A stretch of DNA of 64,000 nt. Source: Amycolatopsis camponoti. GTDB lineage: Bacteria > Actinomycetota > Actinomycetes > Mycobacteriales > Pseudonocardiaceae. Location: positions 3,142,501 to 3,206,500 of the forward strand of contig NZ_CABVGP010000001.1 of the NCBI RefSeq assembly GCF_902497555.1, in the 5' to 3' direction. The translations under genes and the position numbers were made by a program. Below are positions 16,146-24,621 of this stretch, in pieces (positions within the stretch are counted from its first letter, which is position 1; every line of letters starts with the position of its first letter). The notes below the pieces were generated by a model. The model saw only the letters and a list, made by a program, of their open reading frames with translations, ran no database searches and was not told the DNA's origin.

Positions 16146-17806
16146 CCGCGTCCACCGCGGGCGGGATCACCGTGCACCGCTGCGCGGTGCGCGTGGTCCG
16201 GCGCGGGGGGTGGAGCTGGGGACCCGACCCGCGGGGACTCCTCCAGCGGGTGCTCGACGCGCTGCCGGACCTGCTGGCCGCGGAGTTCGGCGAGCACCTC
16301 ACCGGCGACGGCCCGGACCTGGAGATCACCGAGCCGGTACGGCTGTCCGTCCGGCTGGCCACGCGCGGCACCGGTGGGCTGGAGCCGGCGGGTCTCGTCC
16401 TGGAACGCGTGGCGGGCGCGGACCCGGTTCCCCTGGCGGCGCCGGTGCCCACCCCGCCGCCTGCTCAGTCCACTATGGACGTTGCTGCCGATGTGTCCGT
16501 CGTCGGGGACGTGCCGGCCTCGGCGGTGGCCGTGCTGTTCGAGGAACTCGCCGCCCGGGACGAGCTGGCCGCGTTGCTCGCGCTGCTCCCCGAGGAGGCG
16601 GTGCGGACGTACCTGGCCGCGCTGCTCGCCGAGATCGACAGCGCACGGGCGTTCTCTCCGGGGCCGGTCGCCGAACTGGCGGCGGAGCTGGCCCGGCGGC
16701 TGGCTCTCCCGGAGCCGCCCACGACCCGTGCGGAACTCCTCGGGCTGCTGGAAACGCACCACCGAGACTCTCTCGAGCAAGCGGCCACGCCCGTCGACGG
16801 GAAAGCGTCCGGTGACGTGGCCGCCGTCCCGCGCCGGGCGGGGGAGACGAGGGTCGGCTCGGTGCTGCCGTTCCTCCTGATGGGCCCCTTGGCGCGGACC
16901 GGCTACCTGGACGCCATCGGCCCGGCACTGTCCGGAGTGGACCTGCTCGGCGACGCCCCGCTGTTCGCCGCCGCCCTCGCGTACCAGGTCCTCGGTGAGC
17001 CGCACCGGGGCTGGCGGCGCACGCCCGAGGACGAGATCGCCGCCGCGACCTTCGCGGGCCTGGAGTCGGTGCCGGACCTCACCGCCTTCGCCCGGCAGGC
17101 CGGTCCCGCGCTGCCGGTCCTCGACGGCGTGCTCGCGCTGTCCCTGAGCCGCGGCCACGATCCCGGCGACCCGCTGCTGGTCACGGGCGTCGACGACGGC
17201 CTGCTGCTGGTCGACGCGACCGGCCTCTTCCCGATCGCCTGGTCGTCCACAGTGGCGGGTCTGCTGCCGCACTGGGAAGGGTGTGGCCGGCCCCCGGTCC
17301 TCGTCCGGGACAGCCCGCTGCCGCCGGCGTGCCTGCGGGAGCTGGCGGCGGCGGGCGTCCGGTTCCTGACGGACGCGCGGCCGGTGCGCGACGACCCCGT
17401 GTCCCGGCTGTCGTCGAGGACTCCACTGTGGACGACCGGTGGCGTGGAACCCCGGCTGGCGGCCGAACTTCCCGCCGGGCCGCTGGACGACCTCGCCCGG
17501 ACCCTGTTCGGCGGCCACCGAGCGGTGCCCCGGGCCGAAGACCACGCTTTGGACCGCACCGCCGCGCTCGCGGCGTCGCTGTCGCTGGGCATGATCTCGG
17601 GGAGGCTGTGGGGCGGGGAAACGCCGGTCCTCGCCCTGACGCGGTTCGCCGGCCTGGAGGCGACGGTGCGGTTCACCCGGGACGCGGTGCGCGTCAAGAT
17701 CCCGCTGGGCCGCCGGCACGCGGACCTGGACCGGGGCGGGGCCCTCGCCGACGTGCCGGACGTGGTCTGGCTGGGCGGCCGGACCCTGACCTTCTCCGGT
17801 GGCTGA
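16142..17806 (+). CDS. probable eCIS tape-measure protein (Afp14 position)
   Basis: 554 aa starting at GTGA. The N-terminus (ITVHRCAVRVV... LLQRVLDALPDLLAAEFGEHL) resembles the N-terminal domain of CIS tape-measure proteins (HR-x-x-V...LQ...LP). The middle is Ala/Leu-rich and helical (about 120-215), and the end carries VLPFLLMGPLARTGYLDAIGP and PLGRRHADLDRGG, features shared by Afp14-like proteins in actinobacteria. Length (about 550 aa) and the place immediately before the AAA+ gene match Afp14-Afp15 order. In this family the protein sets tube length. Weak sequence similarity keeps confidence moderate. Confidence 0.7.
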   Translation: MTASTAGGITVHRCAVRVVRRGGWSWGPDPRGLLQRVLDALPDLLAAEFGEHLTGDGPDLEITEPVRLSVRLATRGTGGLEPAGLVLERVAGADPVPLAAPVPTPPPAQSTMDVAADVSVVGDVPASAVAVLFEELAARDELAALLALLPEEAVRTYLAALLAEIDSARAFSPGPVAELAAELARRLALPEPPTTRAELLGLLETHHRDSLEQAATPVDGKASGDVAAVPRRAGETRVGSVLPFLLMGPLARTGYLDAIGPALSGVDLLGDAPLFAAALAYQVLGEPHRGWRRTPEDEIAAATFAGLESVPDLTAFARQAGPALPVLDGVLALSLSRGHDPGDPLLVTGVDDGLLLVDATGLFPIAWSSTVAGLLPHWEGCGRPPVLVRDSPLPPACLRELAAAGVRFLTDARPVRDDPVSRLSSRTPLWTTGGVEPRLAAELPAGPLDDLARTLFGGHRAVPRAEDHALDRTAALAASLSLGMISGRLWGGETPVLALTRFAGLEATVRFTRDAVRVKIPLGRRHADLDRGGALADVPDVVWLGGRTLTFSGG

Positions 17807-17807
17807 G

Positions 17808-19877
17808 ATGAGCGGACTGGCGGTCGAGCACCTCCGGGTCCGCCTGGCGGAGCTGCACCAGGCGCTGCGGGTCGCCGTCGCGCACCAGTCGGCGGCCGCG
17901 GCGGTGCTGACCCGCCCGGACCTGACGCCGTTCTGCGTGACGGACGAACAGGTCGACACGTTGCTCGATCGCGTGGACGCCTTCACCGAGGCGATGACCG
18001 AGCCGCCGTCCGCGCCGCGCCCGGACCCGGAGTCCGAGCAGCACCTGCGGCGCCTGGCCGCGGCGCGCGGGGTGACGTTGCCGCTGGACGCCCTCGCGAC
18101 CCGCTACGGCCTGTCCCGCGTCGAGCAGGACGCGCTGCTGCTGGTGGCCGCGCCGGAGCTGGACCCGGGCTACGAGCGCGTCTACGCGTACGTGGTGGAC
18201 AACCTGAACCGGCGGGCGCCGTGCGTGGAGCTGCTGGTCACCGTGGTCGCGGAGGCCCCGGCGGACCGTCTGGCCGTCCGCCGGCTGCTGGGCTCCTCGG
18301 GCCGGTTGCGCCGCTACGGCCTGCTGCGGGCGTACGGGGAGGCGCCGAATGAGCCGGCCCGGGAACTGGCCCTCGGCGGCGGGGTGTTCGAGTACCTGAT
18401 GGGCTGGGGCGGCGACGTCGGGATCCTCGGCCACGACCCCGGCGAGGTGACGCACCCGGAGCGGCCGGTGGCGTCCCCGTACCTCCGGTCGGACCGGCTG
18501 ATCGCCCTCGGCCGCGCGCTGGCCGCGGGCGACGTCGACGTCGTCGGCCTGTGGGGGTGTTCCGCCGACAGCCAGCCCGACGCGGCGCGGGCGCTGGCGA
18601 CCGCGGCCGGCCGGCCCCTGCGGCGCGTGACCGCGGACGTGGCGCAGGACCTGCGGACCGCCGCCGCCCTGAACGCGATCCTGTGGGTCCCGGCGGACCG
18701 CGACTTCGACGAGGCGCTGGTGAGATCCGGCGTGCCGCTGTGCCTGACCGGCGTGAACCCGTGGCGCCCGCCCGGGCTGCTGGCCGCCCGCACCTACGCG
18801 GAGCTGACGATCCCGGCGCCGGACTTCCCGGAACGCCGGGAGATGTGGTCGTCCGCGTTCCCGGTGCTGGATCCGGACGTGCTCGAGGACCTGGCCGCCC
18901 GCTACCGCATGAGCGGCGGCGACCTCCGCGCGGTGGCCGCCGTCGCCGACGCCGGTGCGCGCCTGTCCGGCACCGGCGGCCCGGTCGCCGAGCACGTGGA
19001 GCCAGCGATCGCCACGGTGACCCGCGGCCGCACCAGCGGGGTGGTGCAGTCGATCATCCCGCGCCGCACCGCGGAGGACCTGGTGCTGCCGGAGGCCCAG
19101 ATGTCCCAGATCGCCGAGATCGCGTCGGCGTTCCGCGCGTGGCCCCGCATCGCGGAGTCCTGGGGCTTCGCCTGCAAGTCGACGACCGGCGGGGTCAAGG
19201 CGCTGTTCACCGGCGAGCCGGGCACGGGCAAGACGATGTCGGCGGAGGTCGTCACCGGGATGCTGGGCCTGGAGCTGCTGAAAGTGGATCTGGCGCAGGT
19301 GGTGTCGAAGTGGGTGGGCGAGACGGAGAAGAACATGGAGGAGGTGTTCCGGCAGGCCGAGGAGAGCCACGCGGTGCTGCTGTTCGACGAAGCGGACGCG
19401 CTGTTCGGCAAGCGCGGCGAGGTCAAGCAGGGGACCGACCGGTACGCCAACCTGGAGGTCGGCTACCTGTTGCAGCGCCTCGAAGCGAGCGACGGGCTGA
19501 TCATCTTGACGAGCAACCTCAAGGAGAACATCGACCCGGCGTTCACCCGGCGGTTCCACTTCGTGGTCCACTTCCCGCGGCCCGGTCTCGCCGAGCGCCG
19601 CCGCCTGTGGGAACTGGCGTTCCCGCCGGAGGCGCCGCTGGACCCGGAGGTCGACGTGGAAGTGTTGTGCCGCTTGGACATGACGGGCGCGGGCATCGCC
19701 TCGGCGGCCCGCACGGCGGCGTTGTCCGCGGCCGACAGCGTCTCTTCGTCGATCGGCATGCGTCACGTCGTGCGAGGAGTTTCCCGTCAGTTCCAGCGCG
19801 AGGCGCGGTTGTTCCGCCCGGCCGAGCTGGGCCGGTACGCTGGACTCCTGACCGACAACGGGAGTGCGCATGCCTGA
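17808..19877 (+). CDS. eCIS AAA+ ATPase (Afp15-like)
   Basis: 689 aa. The N-terminal half (1-430) includes a helical region and a degenerate ATPase-like fold without a P-loop (GDVDVVGLWGCSADSQPDAA). The C-terminal AAA+ domain is complete: Walker A GEPGTGKT near residue 469, Walker B LLFDEADALFG near 524, sensor/arginine-finger region ILTSNLKENIDPAFTRRF near 565-580. Afp15-type ATPases are needed for particle assembly. The ATG is one base after the tape-measure stop; an in-frame GTG 9 bp upstream is the alternative. Its last 8 bp overlap the next gene. Confidence 0.95.
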   Translation: MSGLAVEHLRVRLAELHQALRVAVAHQSAAAAVLTRPDLTPFCVTDEQVDTLLDRVDAFTEAMTEPPSAPRPDPESEQHLRRLAAARGVTLPLDALATRYGLSRVEQDALLLVAAPELDPGYERVYAYVVDNLNRRAPCVELLVTVVAEAPADRLAVRRLLGSSGRLRRYGLLRAYGEAPNEPARELALGGGVFEYLMGWGGDVGILGHDPGEVTHPERPVASPYLRSDRLIALGRALAAGDVDVVGLWGCSADSQPDAARALATAAGRPLRRVTADVAQDLRTAAALNAILWVPADRDFDEALVRSGVPLCLTGVNPWRPPGLLAARTYAELTIPAPDFPERREMWSSAFPVLDPDVLEDLAARYRMSGGDLRAVAAVADAGARLSGTGGPVAEHVEPAIATVTRGRTSGVVQSIIPRRTAEDLVLPEAQMSQIAEIASAFRAWPRIAESWGFACKSTTGGVKALFTGEPGTGKTMSAEVVTGMLGLELLKVDLAQVVSKWVGETEKNMEEVFRQAEESHAVLLFDEADALFGKRGEVKQGTDRYANLEVGYLLQRLEASDGLIILTSNLKENIDPAFTRRFHFVVHFPRPGLAERRRLWELAFPPEAPLDPEVDVEVLCRLDMTGAGIASAARTAALSAADSVSSSIGMRHVVRGVSRQFQREARLFRPAELGRYAGLLTDNGSAHA

Positions 19878-20166
19878 ACTGATGCCCCCGCAGACCAAGC
19901 CCGCGGTACCGGTGACCGCACGTGAACTCCGGACCGCCGCGGCTTCGGATCGGGGCAAGGAGAAGCTCGTCCTGGTGCCCGCGGTGGTCGGCAACGCCCA
20001 AGCGGCGAAGACGGCTACGGACGGCAGTGCGAAGACGGTGCCTTCGCATCTGGCTTCGACGTTGGCCGCGGGGCAGGACCGGGTGGGCAACGCCGCGATC
20101 GCGGGAGCGGCGATGCGGGTGGTGCCGATGGCGGTGCCGGCGAAGGACGCCTGCCCGAGCTGCTGA
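19870..20166 (+). CDS. 98-aa eCIS operon protein with cargo-like VGN motif
   Basis: Last gene of the plus-strand operon; ATG 19870 overlaps the ATPase stop by 8 bp and has GGGAGTG upstream. The sequence is Ala/Pro/Thr-rich and probably disordered, ending in KDACPSC. At residues 68-81 it carries GQDRVGNAAIAGAA, closely similar to [15 protein letters not shown] at residues 66-80 of the large minus-strand effector candidate. It could be a cargo adaptor, a cargo fragment that kept only the packaging signal, or a small effector. Family unknown. Confidence 0.7.
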   Translation: MPELMPPQTKPAVPVTARELRTAAASDRGKEKLVLVPAVVGNAQAAKTATDGSAKTVPSHLASTLAAGQDRVGNAAIAGAAMRVVPMAVPAKDACPSC

Positions 20167-20169
20167 CGC

Positions 20170-20185
20170 CGGGGTGGTCACCCCG
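20170..20185. terminator. short hairpin between convergent genes
   Basis: CGGGGTG-gt-CACCCCG, a 7-bp inverted repeat with a tight loop, falls between the end of the plus-strand eCIS operon (stop 20164-20166) and the stop of the minus-strand gene (20178-20180). It may end transcription in both directions. No T-tract, as is usual at this GC content; short enough to be chance. Confidence 0.35.
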
Positions 20186-20918
20186 CGCCGTGGCCGGCGA
20201 ACGAAGCCAGGTGCTGGACCAGGCCGTTCCTGATGACCGTGATCCGGCGCTCGCCGGGCAGGTCCACGAACGGGCACCCGGACGGTCCCTCCCGCAACGC
20301 GGCCGACTCGTCGCCCGGCGCCAGCCACAGCAGCTTGCCGGAGCGGAGCCACGGTTCGAGCTCGAAGTCGTAGTCGGCGACCCGGGGGATCGCCCAGTCC
20401 CAGCCGCCCGGACCACCCCCCTGGTAGATCAGGTACTTGTTCGTGCCCCACAGGTTCACCAGCCGGGTCTTGTCCGGCAACGGCCCGAAATAGCTGATCG
20501 TCCACCCGGTGTGCGCGCCGACCGGCACTTCGGCGAGCACCGCCCGCACGTCCGGGGCGTCCAGGATCCGCGGGACGACGAACGGCACGTCCGGGCCCGG
20601 CACCACCGGGAACCGCGGGTGCTCCACCGGATCGGCCAGGCGCATCGCGCCGGTCATGGCCAGCCACTCGGGCGGTCGTGCCGACGACGGGCGGCGGATC
20701 GGCTTTTCGTAGTCCCAGAACCGGCCGTCGAGGCCGAACACGTCGATCGGCCAGCGCACCGGTTCGCCGGTTTCCGGGGACCGCGCGACCGTGATGTCCG
20801 GCAGGAGGGCCCGGTATCTGCGGTTGACGTCCTGGACGCGGTGGGGGTCCGGTGACTTCTGCCCGGCCAGCCGGTCGCCTTCGGCCAGCAGCCGGGCCCG
20901 TTCGGCGGGAACGTCCAC
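20178..20918 (-). CDS. unknown protein coupled to the cyclase effector gene
   Basis: 246 aa; GTG 20918 shares a base with the effector stop (TAGTG), so translation is probably coupled. No signal peptide, transmembrane helix or known motif. The C-terminal half is aromatic- and Gly-rich (WTISYFGPLPDKTRLVNLWG, YQGGGPGGWDWAI, LRSGKLLWLAPGDESAAL, GERRITVIRNGLVQHLASF), suggesting a compact beta fold. Its position downstream of a toxin-like gene suggests an immunity, chaperone or second-effector role. EF/ExoY-type cyclases need a eukaryotic activator, so an immunity protein would not be strictly needed. Function unknown. Confidence 0.75.
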   Translation of the reverse strand: MDVPAERARLLAEGDRLAGQKSPDPHRVQDVNRRYRALLPDITVARSPETGEPVRWPIDVFGLDGRFWDYEKPIRRPSSARPPEWLAMTGAMRLADPVEHPRFPVVPGPDVPFVVPRILDAPDVRAVLAEVPVGAHTGWTISYFGPLPDKTRLVNLWGTNKYLIYQGGGPGGWDWAIPRVADYDFELEPWLRSGKLLWLAPGDESAALREGPSGCPFVDLPGERRITVIRNGLVQHLASFAGHGAG

Positions 20919-23900
20919 TAGTCCGGCCTCCCCGCGGGCGGGTGCCACGGCCGCCGGTCCGTCCACTGCGGGGTCTCCGCCACGACGAACCGCATCGGCT
21001 GGCCCGGCGCGAACCGCACGAGGCCTTCGCCGCCGCCGCGCTGGTGTTGCCGCACGAGCTTGTCGCGCATTTCCCGCTCGTGCGGGTCCCGGGGGTTCCA
21101 GCGCACGACCGCGCCGTGCATCACGCCGAATTCGCGCTCCCGCATGTCGTCGATGAGCAGCTCGTACTCGTCGATCGGGATTTCGGTGCCGTCCGGACGG
21201 CGGATGTCGTACAGGTCGTGGTCACCGGCGATGGGGTGGCGGGCCTGGTTCTCGTCGTAGCCGTGCACGACGTAGCCCAGCACCTCGAACCGGCCGGGGC
21301 CCAAGGGTTTCCGGGCCAGCTTCTTCATCTTGGCACCGTACTCCTGACGTTCCTCGACCCGCATGCGGTGGCGCTTCCGGCCCGCTTCGACGTCGGCCCG
21401 TTCCAGACCCCGGCGTTTCGGTTGCGGCACGGCGTTGACGAAGAACCCGACCAGGCCCCGCTTCTCCGGCTCGATGCCGAGGAACGTGTCGGATCGCTGG
21501 ATCGTCTTCGCCTTGATGTCCACCGGTTTGTACCAGGCGCCGCGCATGAGGTGGCGGATCGATTCCGGGTTGGTCGGCCGGACTTCGATGATCAGGTCGT
21601 TCGCGTCGGCGAACTGCTGGAACTTCCGGCCGTTCTTGACGAGGATCCCGTAGTCCGCCTGCGCCTTCTTCCGGCTCAGCGGCGAGTTCTCCGGCCGGCT
21701 TTCCTTCGCCGGGTTGATGGTCGCGGCGAAGTGGATGACGTGGTGGTCGCCCTCGCGCCGGTCGACCACGAGCTTCAAGGCGGTCAGCCGGTGCCGGCGC
21801 CGGATCGGCGGGAGGCGCTTTTCGATCTCGTCGACCGGCATGCCGGTGCGGACCAGCTCGTGCGCTTCGCGGAGCGCGGCGTCGAGCGCGCCCTTGTCCC
21901 GCTCGGGGCGCTTCTCCTCGCGCTTGTCCCCGGGCCGGCGCGCGGCGGGGCGCTTCTTCGGCTTGAGCTTGGCCCACAGCTTCTTGACCAGGCCCACGAT
22001 CTTGTCGACGACCCAGTCGATCGCCTTGTTCACCGGACGGGCGAGCTTCTGGAAGATCTCCTTGACCTTGCCCGCGATGCCGCCCAGGCCCAGCAGCGCG
22101 GCCAGCGCACCGATCAGCACCGGAATCGACCGCGCGAGCGCCTTTTCCACCAGGCCGGCCACGCCACCGGTCCCGCCCTTGGCGATCGCGATCACCGCGT
22201 CCAGGACCGTGTTGACGAACTCGATGATCTGCTTGCCGTTGGTGACGATGAACCTGATGATGTCGATGATCATCTTGCAGGCGCGGATGAACGCCGACGC
22301 CGGGTTGAACAGCGAGATGATCCACGTGATGCCCGCCAGGAGGATGGTCGGCAACAGGTACGACACCAGGTTGTCGATCAGGGTCTTCTTCAGGTCGCCG
22401 ACCCGGGATTTGAGGTCGTCCCACAGCGCGCGCACGCCGTGTTTCCGCACCTCGGCGATGATCGGCAGCGCCGCCTGACCGGCCTCGATGGCCGCCATGG
22501 CCTGGCGGGGGGCCTTCCGCTTGATCCGGGTCAGGAGGTTGGCCCCGGACAGCCCCAGCAGACTGGCCAGCAACACCAGGATGCTCACGACGTCGAAGCT
22601 CGTCGGCAGCTCGATCCCGGCGGTGGCCGCCGTCCCCAGCAGCCACGACAACACTCCCTGTTGCAGGTGCGCGAGAGCGTTGTTCTTGAACTGCTTGAGC
22701 CCGCCCCCGACCGCGGACACCAGGTTGCCCAGGAAGCCGATCGGGTCCTTGAGGATGCCCAGCACCGCCTGTGCGGCCTTCGCGAGCACCCCCAGCAGCA
22801 GGTCCTTCAGCTCGAGGATCGTCTTGATGACGCCCTTGACCGCGTCCAGGGCCTTGTCGACGAGGCCCCGGTTCTTCTCCTTCTCCGCGGCGATCTCGGC
22901 GTCGACCGACTTGACGGCGTCGGTGTACTTCGTGGCCAGCGTGTCGACCAGCTCGGTGCTCTTGTCGTCGACCGACCGGGTCAGCTCGTCGAACTTGTCG
23001 GCGAAGCCGGCGGCCGCCTCCGTGCCCAGCGCCTTCAGGTCCTTCGGCAGGCTCTCGACCGCCTTCCGCAGTTCCGCGCGGCCCGTCGCGATGCGCTGCT
23101 TCGCCCGGGTCAGCTCGCGGCCGATCGTGTCCGCGACGGCCGAGATGACGCCGCGCATCCGCTTGACGTAGTGGTCGCGCGCCTCGACGAAGATCCGGTT
23201 CGCTTCCTCGGGCAGCCCGAACAGCTTGTCGTGGCCCCACTTGACCAGGCCCCACCCGCCGCTGTAGCGCCGGTCCTTGTACTCGTCCATCTTGCGCCGG
23301 TGCTCGGCGGTGAACGCGTCGCGCGCTTCCTTCTCGCCCTTCGTGAACTGGTCGTCGACGAGCTTGTCGAGGCCCGTGAGAATGCCTTCGACGTCGGTCT
23401 TCATGGTGTCGAAGACCTTCTGCAGCAGGGCCGTCACCTCGGCGCGCTTGTCCTGGTCGCCGGTCTTCGCGGTCTCCTTCCCGCCGTCGACCAGCCGGCC
23501 GGTGCCCGCCCGCCGGGCGGTGATCGCGCCCATGGCGGCGGCGCCGAAGTGCTTGGCCCGCGCGGTGGTCTGACGCAGCTGCCGGGTCTCGTTCTGGCGG
23601 AGCTCGGGTGGCGTCGCCTCCGAATGCTGCTCGGCGACCTTCTTGTCCTTCAGCGCCGGGCTGAACCCCGGGTCCGTCGCCATCTGCTTTTCGGTGACCT
23701 GGTTGTCGGCCATCTCCTTGTCGACACTCGCCGGGCCCGCGGAGAGGTCGGTGGCCGACGGCGGCAGCTTGTCCGGCGCCGCGTTCGCCGGGTCGGGCGT
23801 GGCCGGGGTGCCCGGTGGGCGGTCGGCCGTCATGGGCACGACCGGCTTGACCTCGGCGACCGAGGTGTCCGGCGGCGCCGCGGTGGTGTCGGCGATCTGC

Positions 23901-24502
23901 CGGGCCGAGTCCGTCTTGCCCTCGCCGACCTTGCCCTGGACCTCCGCCTTGATCTCGGCCGGCTTGCCGGACCCGGCGAAGTCGTCGGCCTGTTCGAGGT
24001 TCTTCGGCGCCTTCTCGGCGATGGCCTTCTCGACGGCCTCGATGAAGGCTGCCTTGTCGAAGTCCTTCGGCTCCGCCTCGTTCATCTTCTCGGCGTTGGC
24101 CGTCTTGCCCTGCGCCACCTCGTCGTCCTTGGGCGGCACCGAGGCCTTCTGCGCCGACGTCGCTTCCTGGTTCGCCGGCGGATGGGACTTCGCGACCGTG
24201 TGCTTCTTCCGCGCGACGTCCTTCTTCAGCACCGCGAACTTCGGGTCCGCGCCCGGGCTCCTGGCCAGGCCCGCCGCCACCGCGCCGTTGCCGACCTTGT
24301 CCTGCGAGTCCTTCCGCGACGGGTCGGCGAGCGGCTTCCGGTCACCCGCCCGCAACGCCGCCAGCGCCGCGGCGTTCGACGGTGGCAACCGATCCGGCGT
24401 CCGCGGCGGTGGACGGTCCCGCACGGCCGCCGCAGCGGTGGCCGTCGCCGCGTCCACCGTCAGCGCGGGGAGCTTCGCGCGAACCTTCGGTGGCGGCGGC
24501 AT
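20918..24502 (-). CDS. putative eCIS effector with anthrax edema factor/ExoY-like nucleotidyl cyclase domain
   Basis: 1194 aa, ATG preceded by GGGAGGAG. Residues 1-330 are Pro/Ala/Lys-rich and likely disordered, with [15 protein letters not shown] at 66-80. Residues about 330-545 are helical and charged. Residues about 545-850 are long amphipathic and hydrophobic helices ([41 protein letters not shown]) as seen in DUF4157-type eCIS cargo. Residues about 870-940 are a linker domain. Residues 944-1140 match the edema factor/ExoY cyclase: VRPTNPES (N978), then K992 and K999 spaced by seven as in EF K346/K353, AGDHDLYDI giving D1094/D1096 (EF D491/D493), and [10 protein letters not shown] giving H1129/N1136 (the HG...N of EF N583). 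The domain is shorter than EF between these motifs. It converges on the eCIS operon. Cargo status is inferred. Confidence 0.82.
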   Translation of the reverse strand: MPPPPKVRAKLPALTVDAATATAAAAVRDRPPPRTPDRLPPSNAAALAALRAGDRKPLADPSRKDSQDKVGNGAVAAGLARSPGADPKFAVLKKDVARKKHTVAKSHPPANQEATSAQKASVPPKDDEVAQGKTANAEKMNEAEPKDFDKAAFIEAVEKAIAEKAPKNLEQADDFAGSGKPAEIKAEVQGKVGEGKTDSARQIADTTAAPPDTSVAEVKPVVPMTADRPPGTPATPDPANAAPDKLPPSATDLSAGPASVDKEMADNQVTEKQMATDPGFSPALKDKKVAEQHSEATPPELRQNETRQLRQTTARAKHFGAAAMGAITARRAGTGRLVDGGKETAKTGDQDKRAEVTALLQKVFDTMKTDVEGILTGLDKLVDDQFTKGEKEARDAFTAEHRRKMDEYKDRRYSGGWGLVKWGHDKLFGLPEEANRIFVEARDHYVKRMRGVISAVADTIGRELTRAKQRIATGRAELRKAVESLPKDLKALGTEAAAGFADKFDELTRSVDDKSTELVDTLATKYTDAVKSVDAEIAAEKEKNRGLVDKALDAVKGVIKTILELKDLLLGVLAKAAQAVLGILKDPIGFLGNLVSAVGGGLKQFKNNALAHLQQGVLSWLLGTAATAGIELPTSFDVVSILVLLASLLGLSGANLLTRIKRKAPRQAMAAIEAGQAALPIIAEVRKHGVRALWDDLKSRVGDLKKTLIDNLVSYLLPTILLAGITWIISLFNPASAFIRACKMIIDIIRFIVTNGKQIIEFVNTVLDAVIAIAKGGTGGVAGLVEKALARSIPVLIGALAALLGLGGIAGKVKEIFQKLARPVNKAIDWVVDKIVGLVKKLWAKLKPKKRPAARRPGDKREEKRPERDKGALDAALREAHELVRTGMPVDEIEKRLPPIRRRHRLTALKLVVDRREGDHHVIHFAATINPAKESRPENSPLSRKKAQADYGILVKNGRKFQQFADANDLIIEVRPTNPESIRHLMRGAWYKPVDIKAKTIQRSDTFLGIEPEKRGLVGFFVNAVPQPKRRGLERADVEAGRKRHRMRVEERQEYGAKMKKLARKPLGPGRFEVLGYVVHGYDENQARHPIAGDHDLYDIRRPDGTEIPIDEYELLIDDMREREFGVMHGAVVRWNPRDPHEREMRDKLVRQHQRGGGEGLVRFAPGQPMRFVVAETPQWTDRRPWHPPAGRPD

Positions 24503-24621
24503 GGGGCAGCACTCCTCCCGCTGCGGGAACCCCGGACAGCGTCGCAGCCGGCCGTCACCGGGGCGTCGCGGAAACGTCCCCGCGTGGCCGGGGAGGGGAA
24601 AACTGCGGTATACCCGGAGCG

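Noticed and set aside
1..20166. Possible prophage or phage-tail bacteriocin
   Set aside because: No capsid, portal, terminase, integrase, holin or lysin genes; the AAA+ ATPase and tape-measure order plus nearby toxin-like cargo fit eCIS.
1..20166. Possible type VI secretion system
   Set aside because: No TssJ/L/M membrane complex, ClpV or Hcp; the sheath is a single chain and not TssB/TssC.
20178..24502. Treating the coupled 246-aa gene as a proven immunity protein
   Set aside because: Cyclases of this class are inactive without eukaryotic activators, so immunity is not required, and no immunity family is recognisable.
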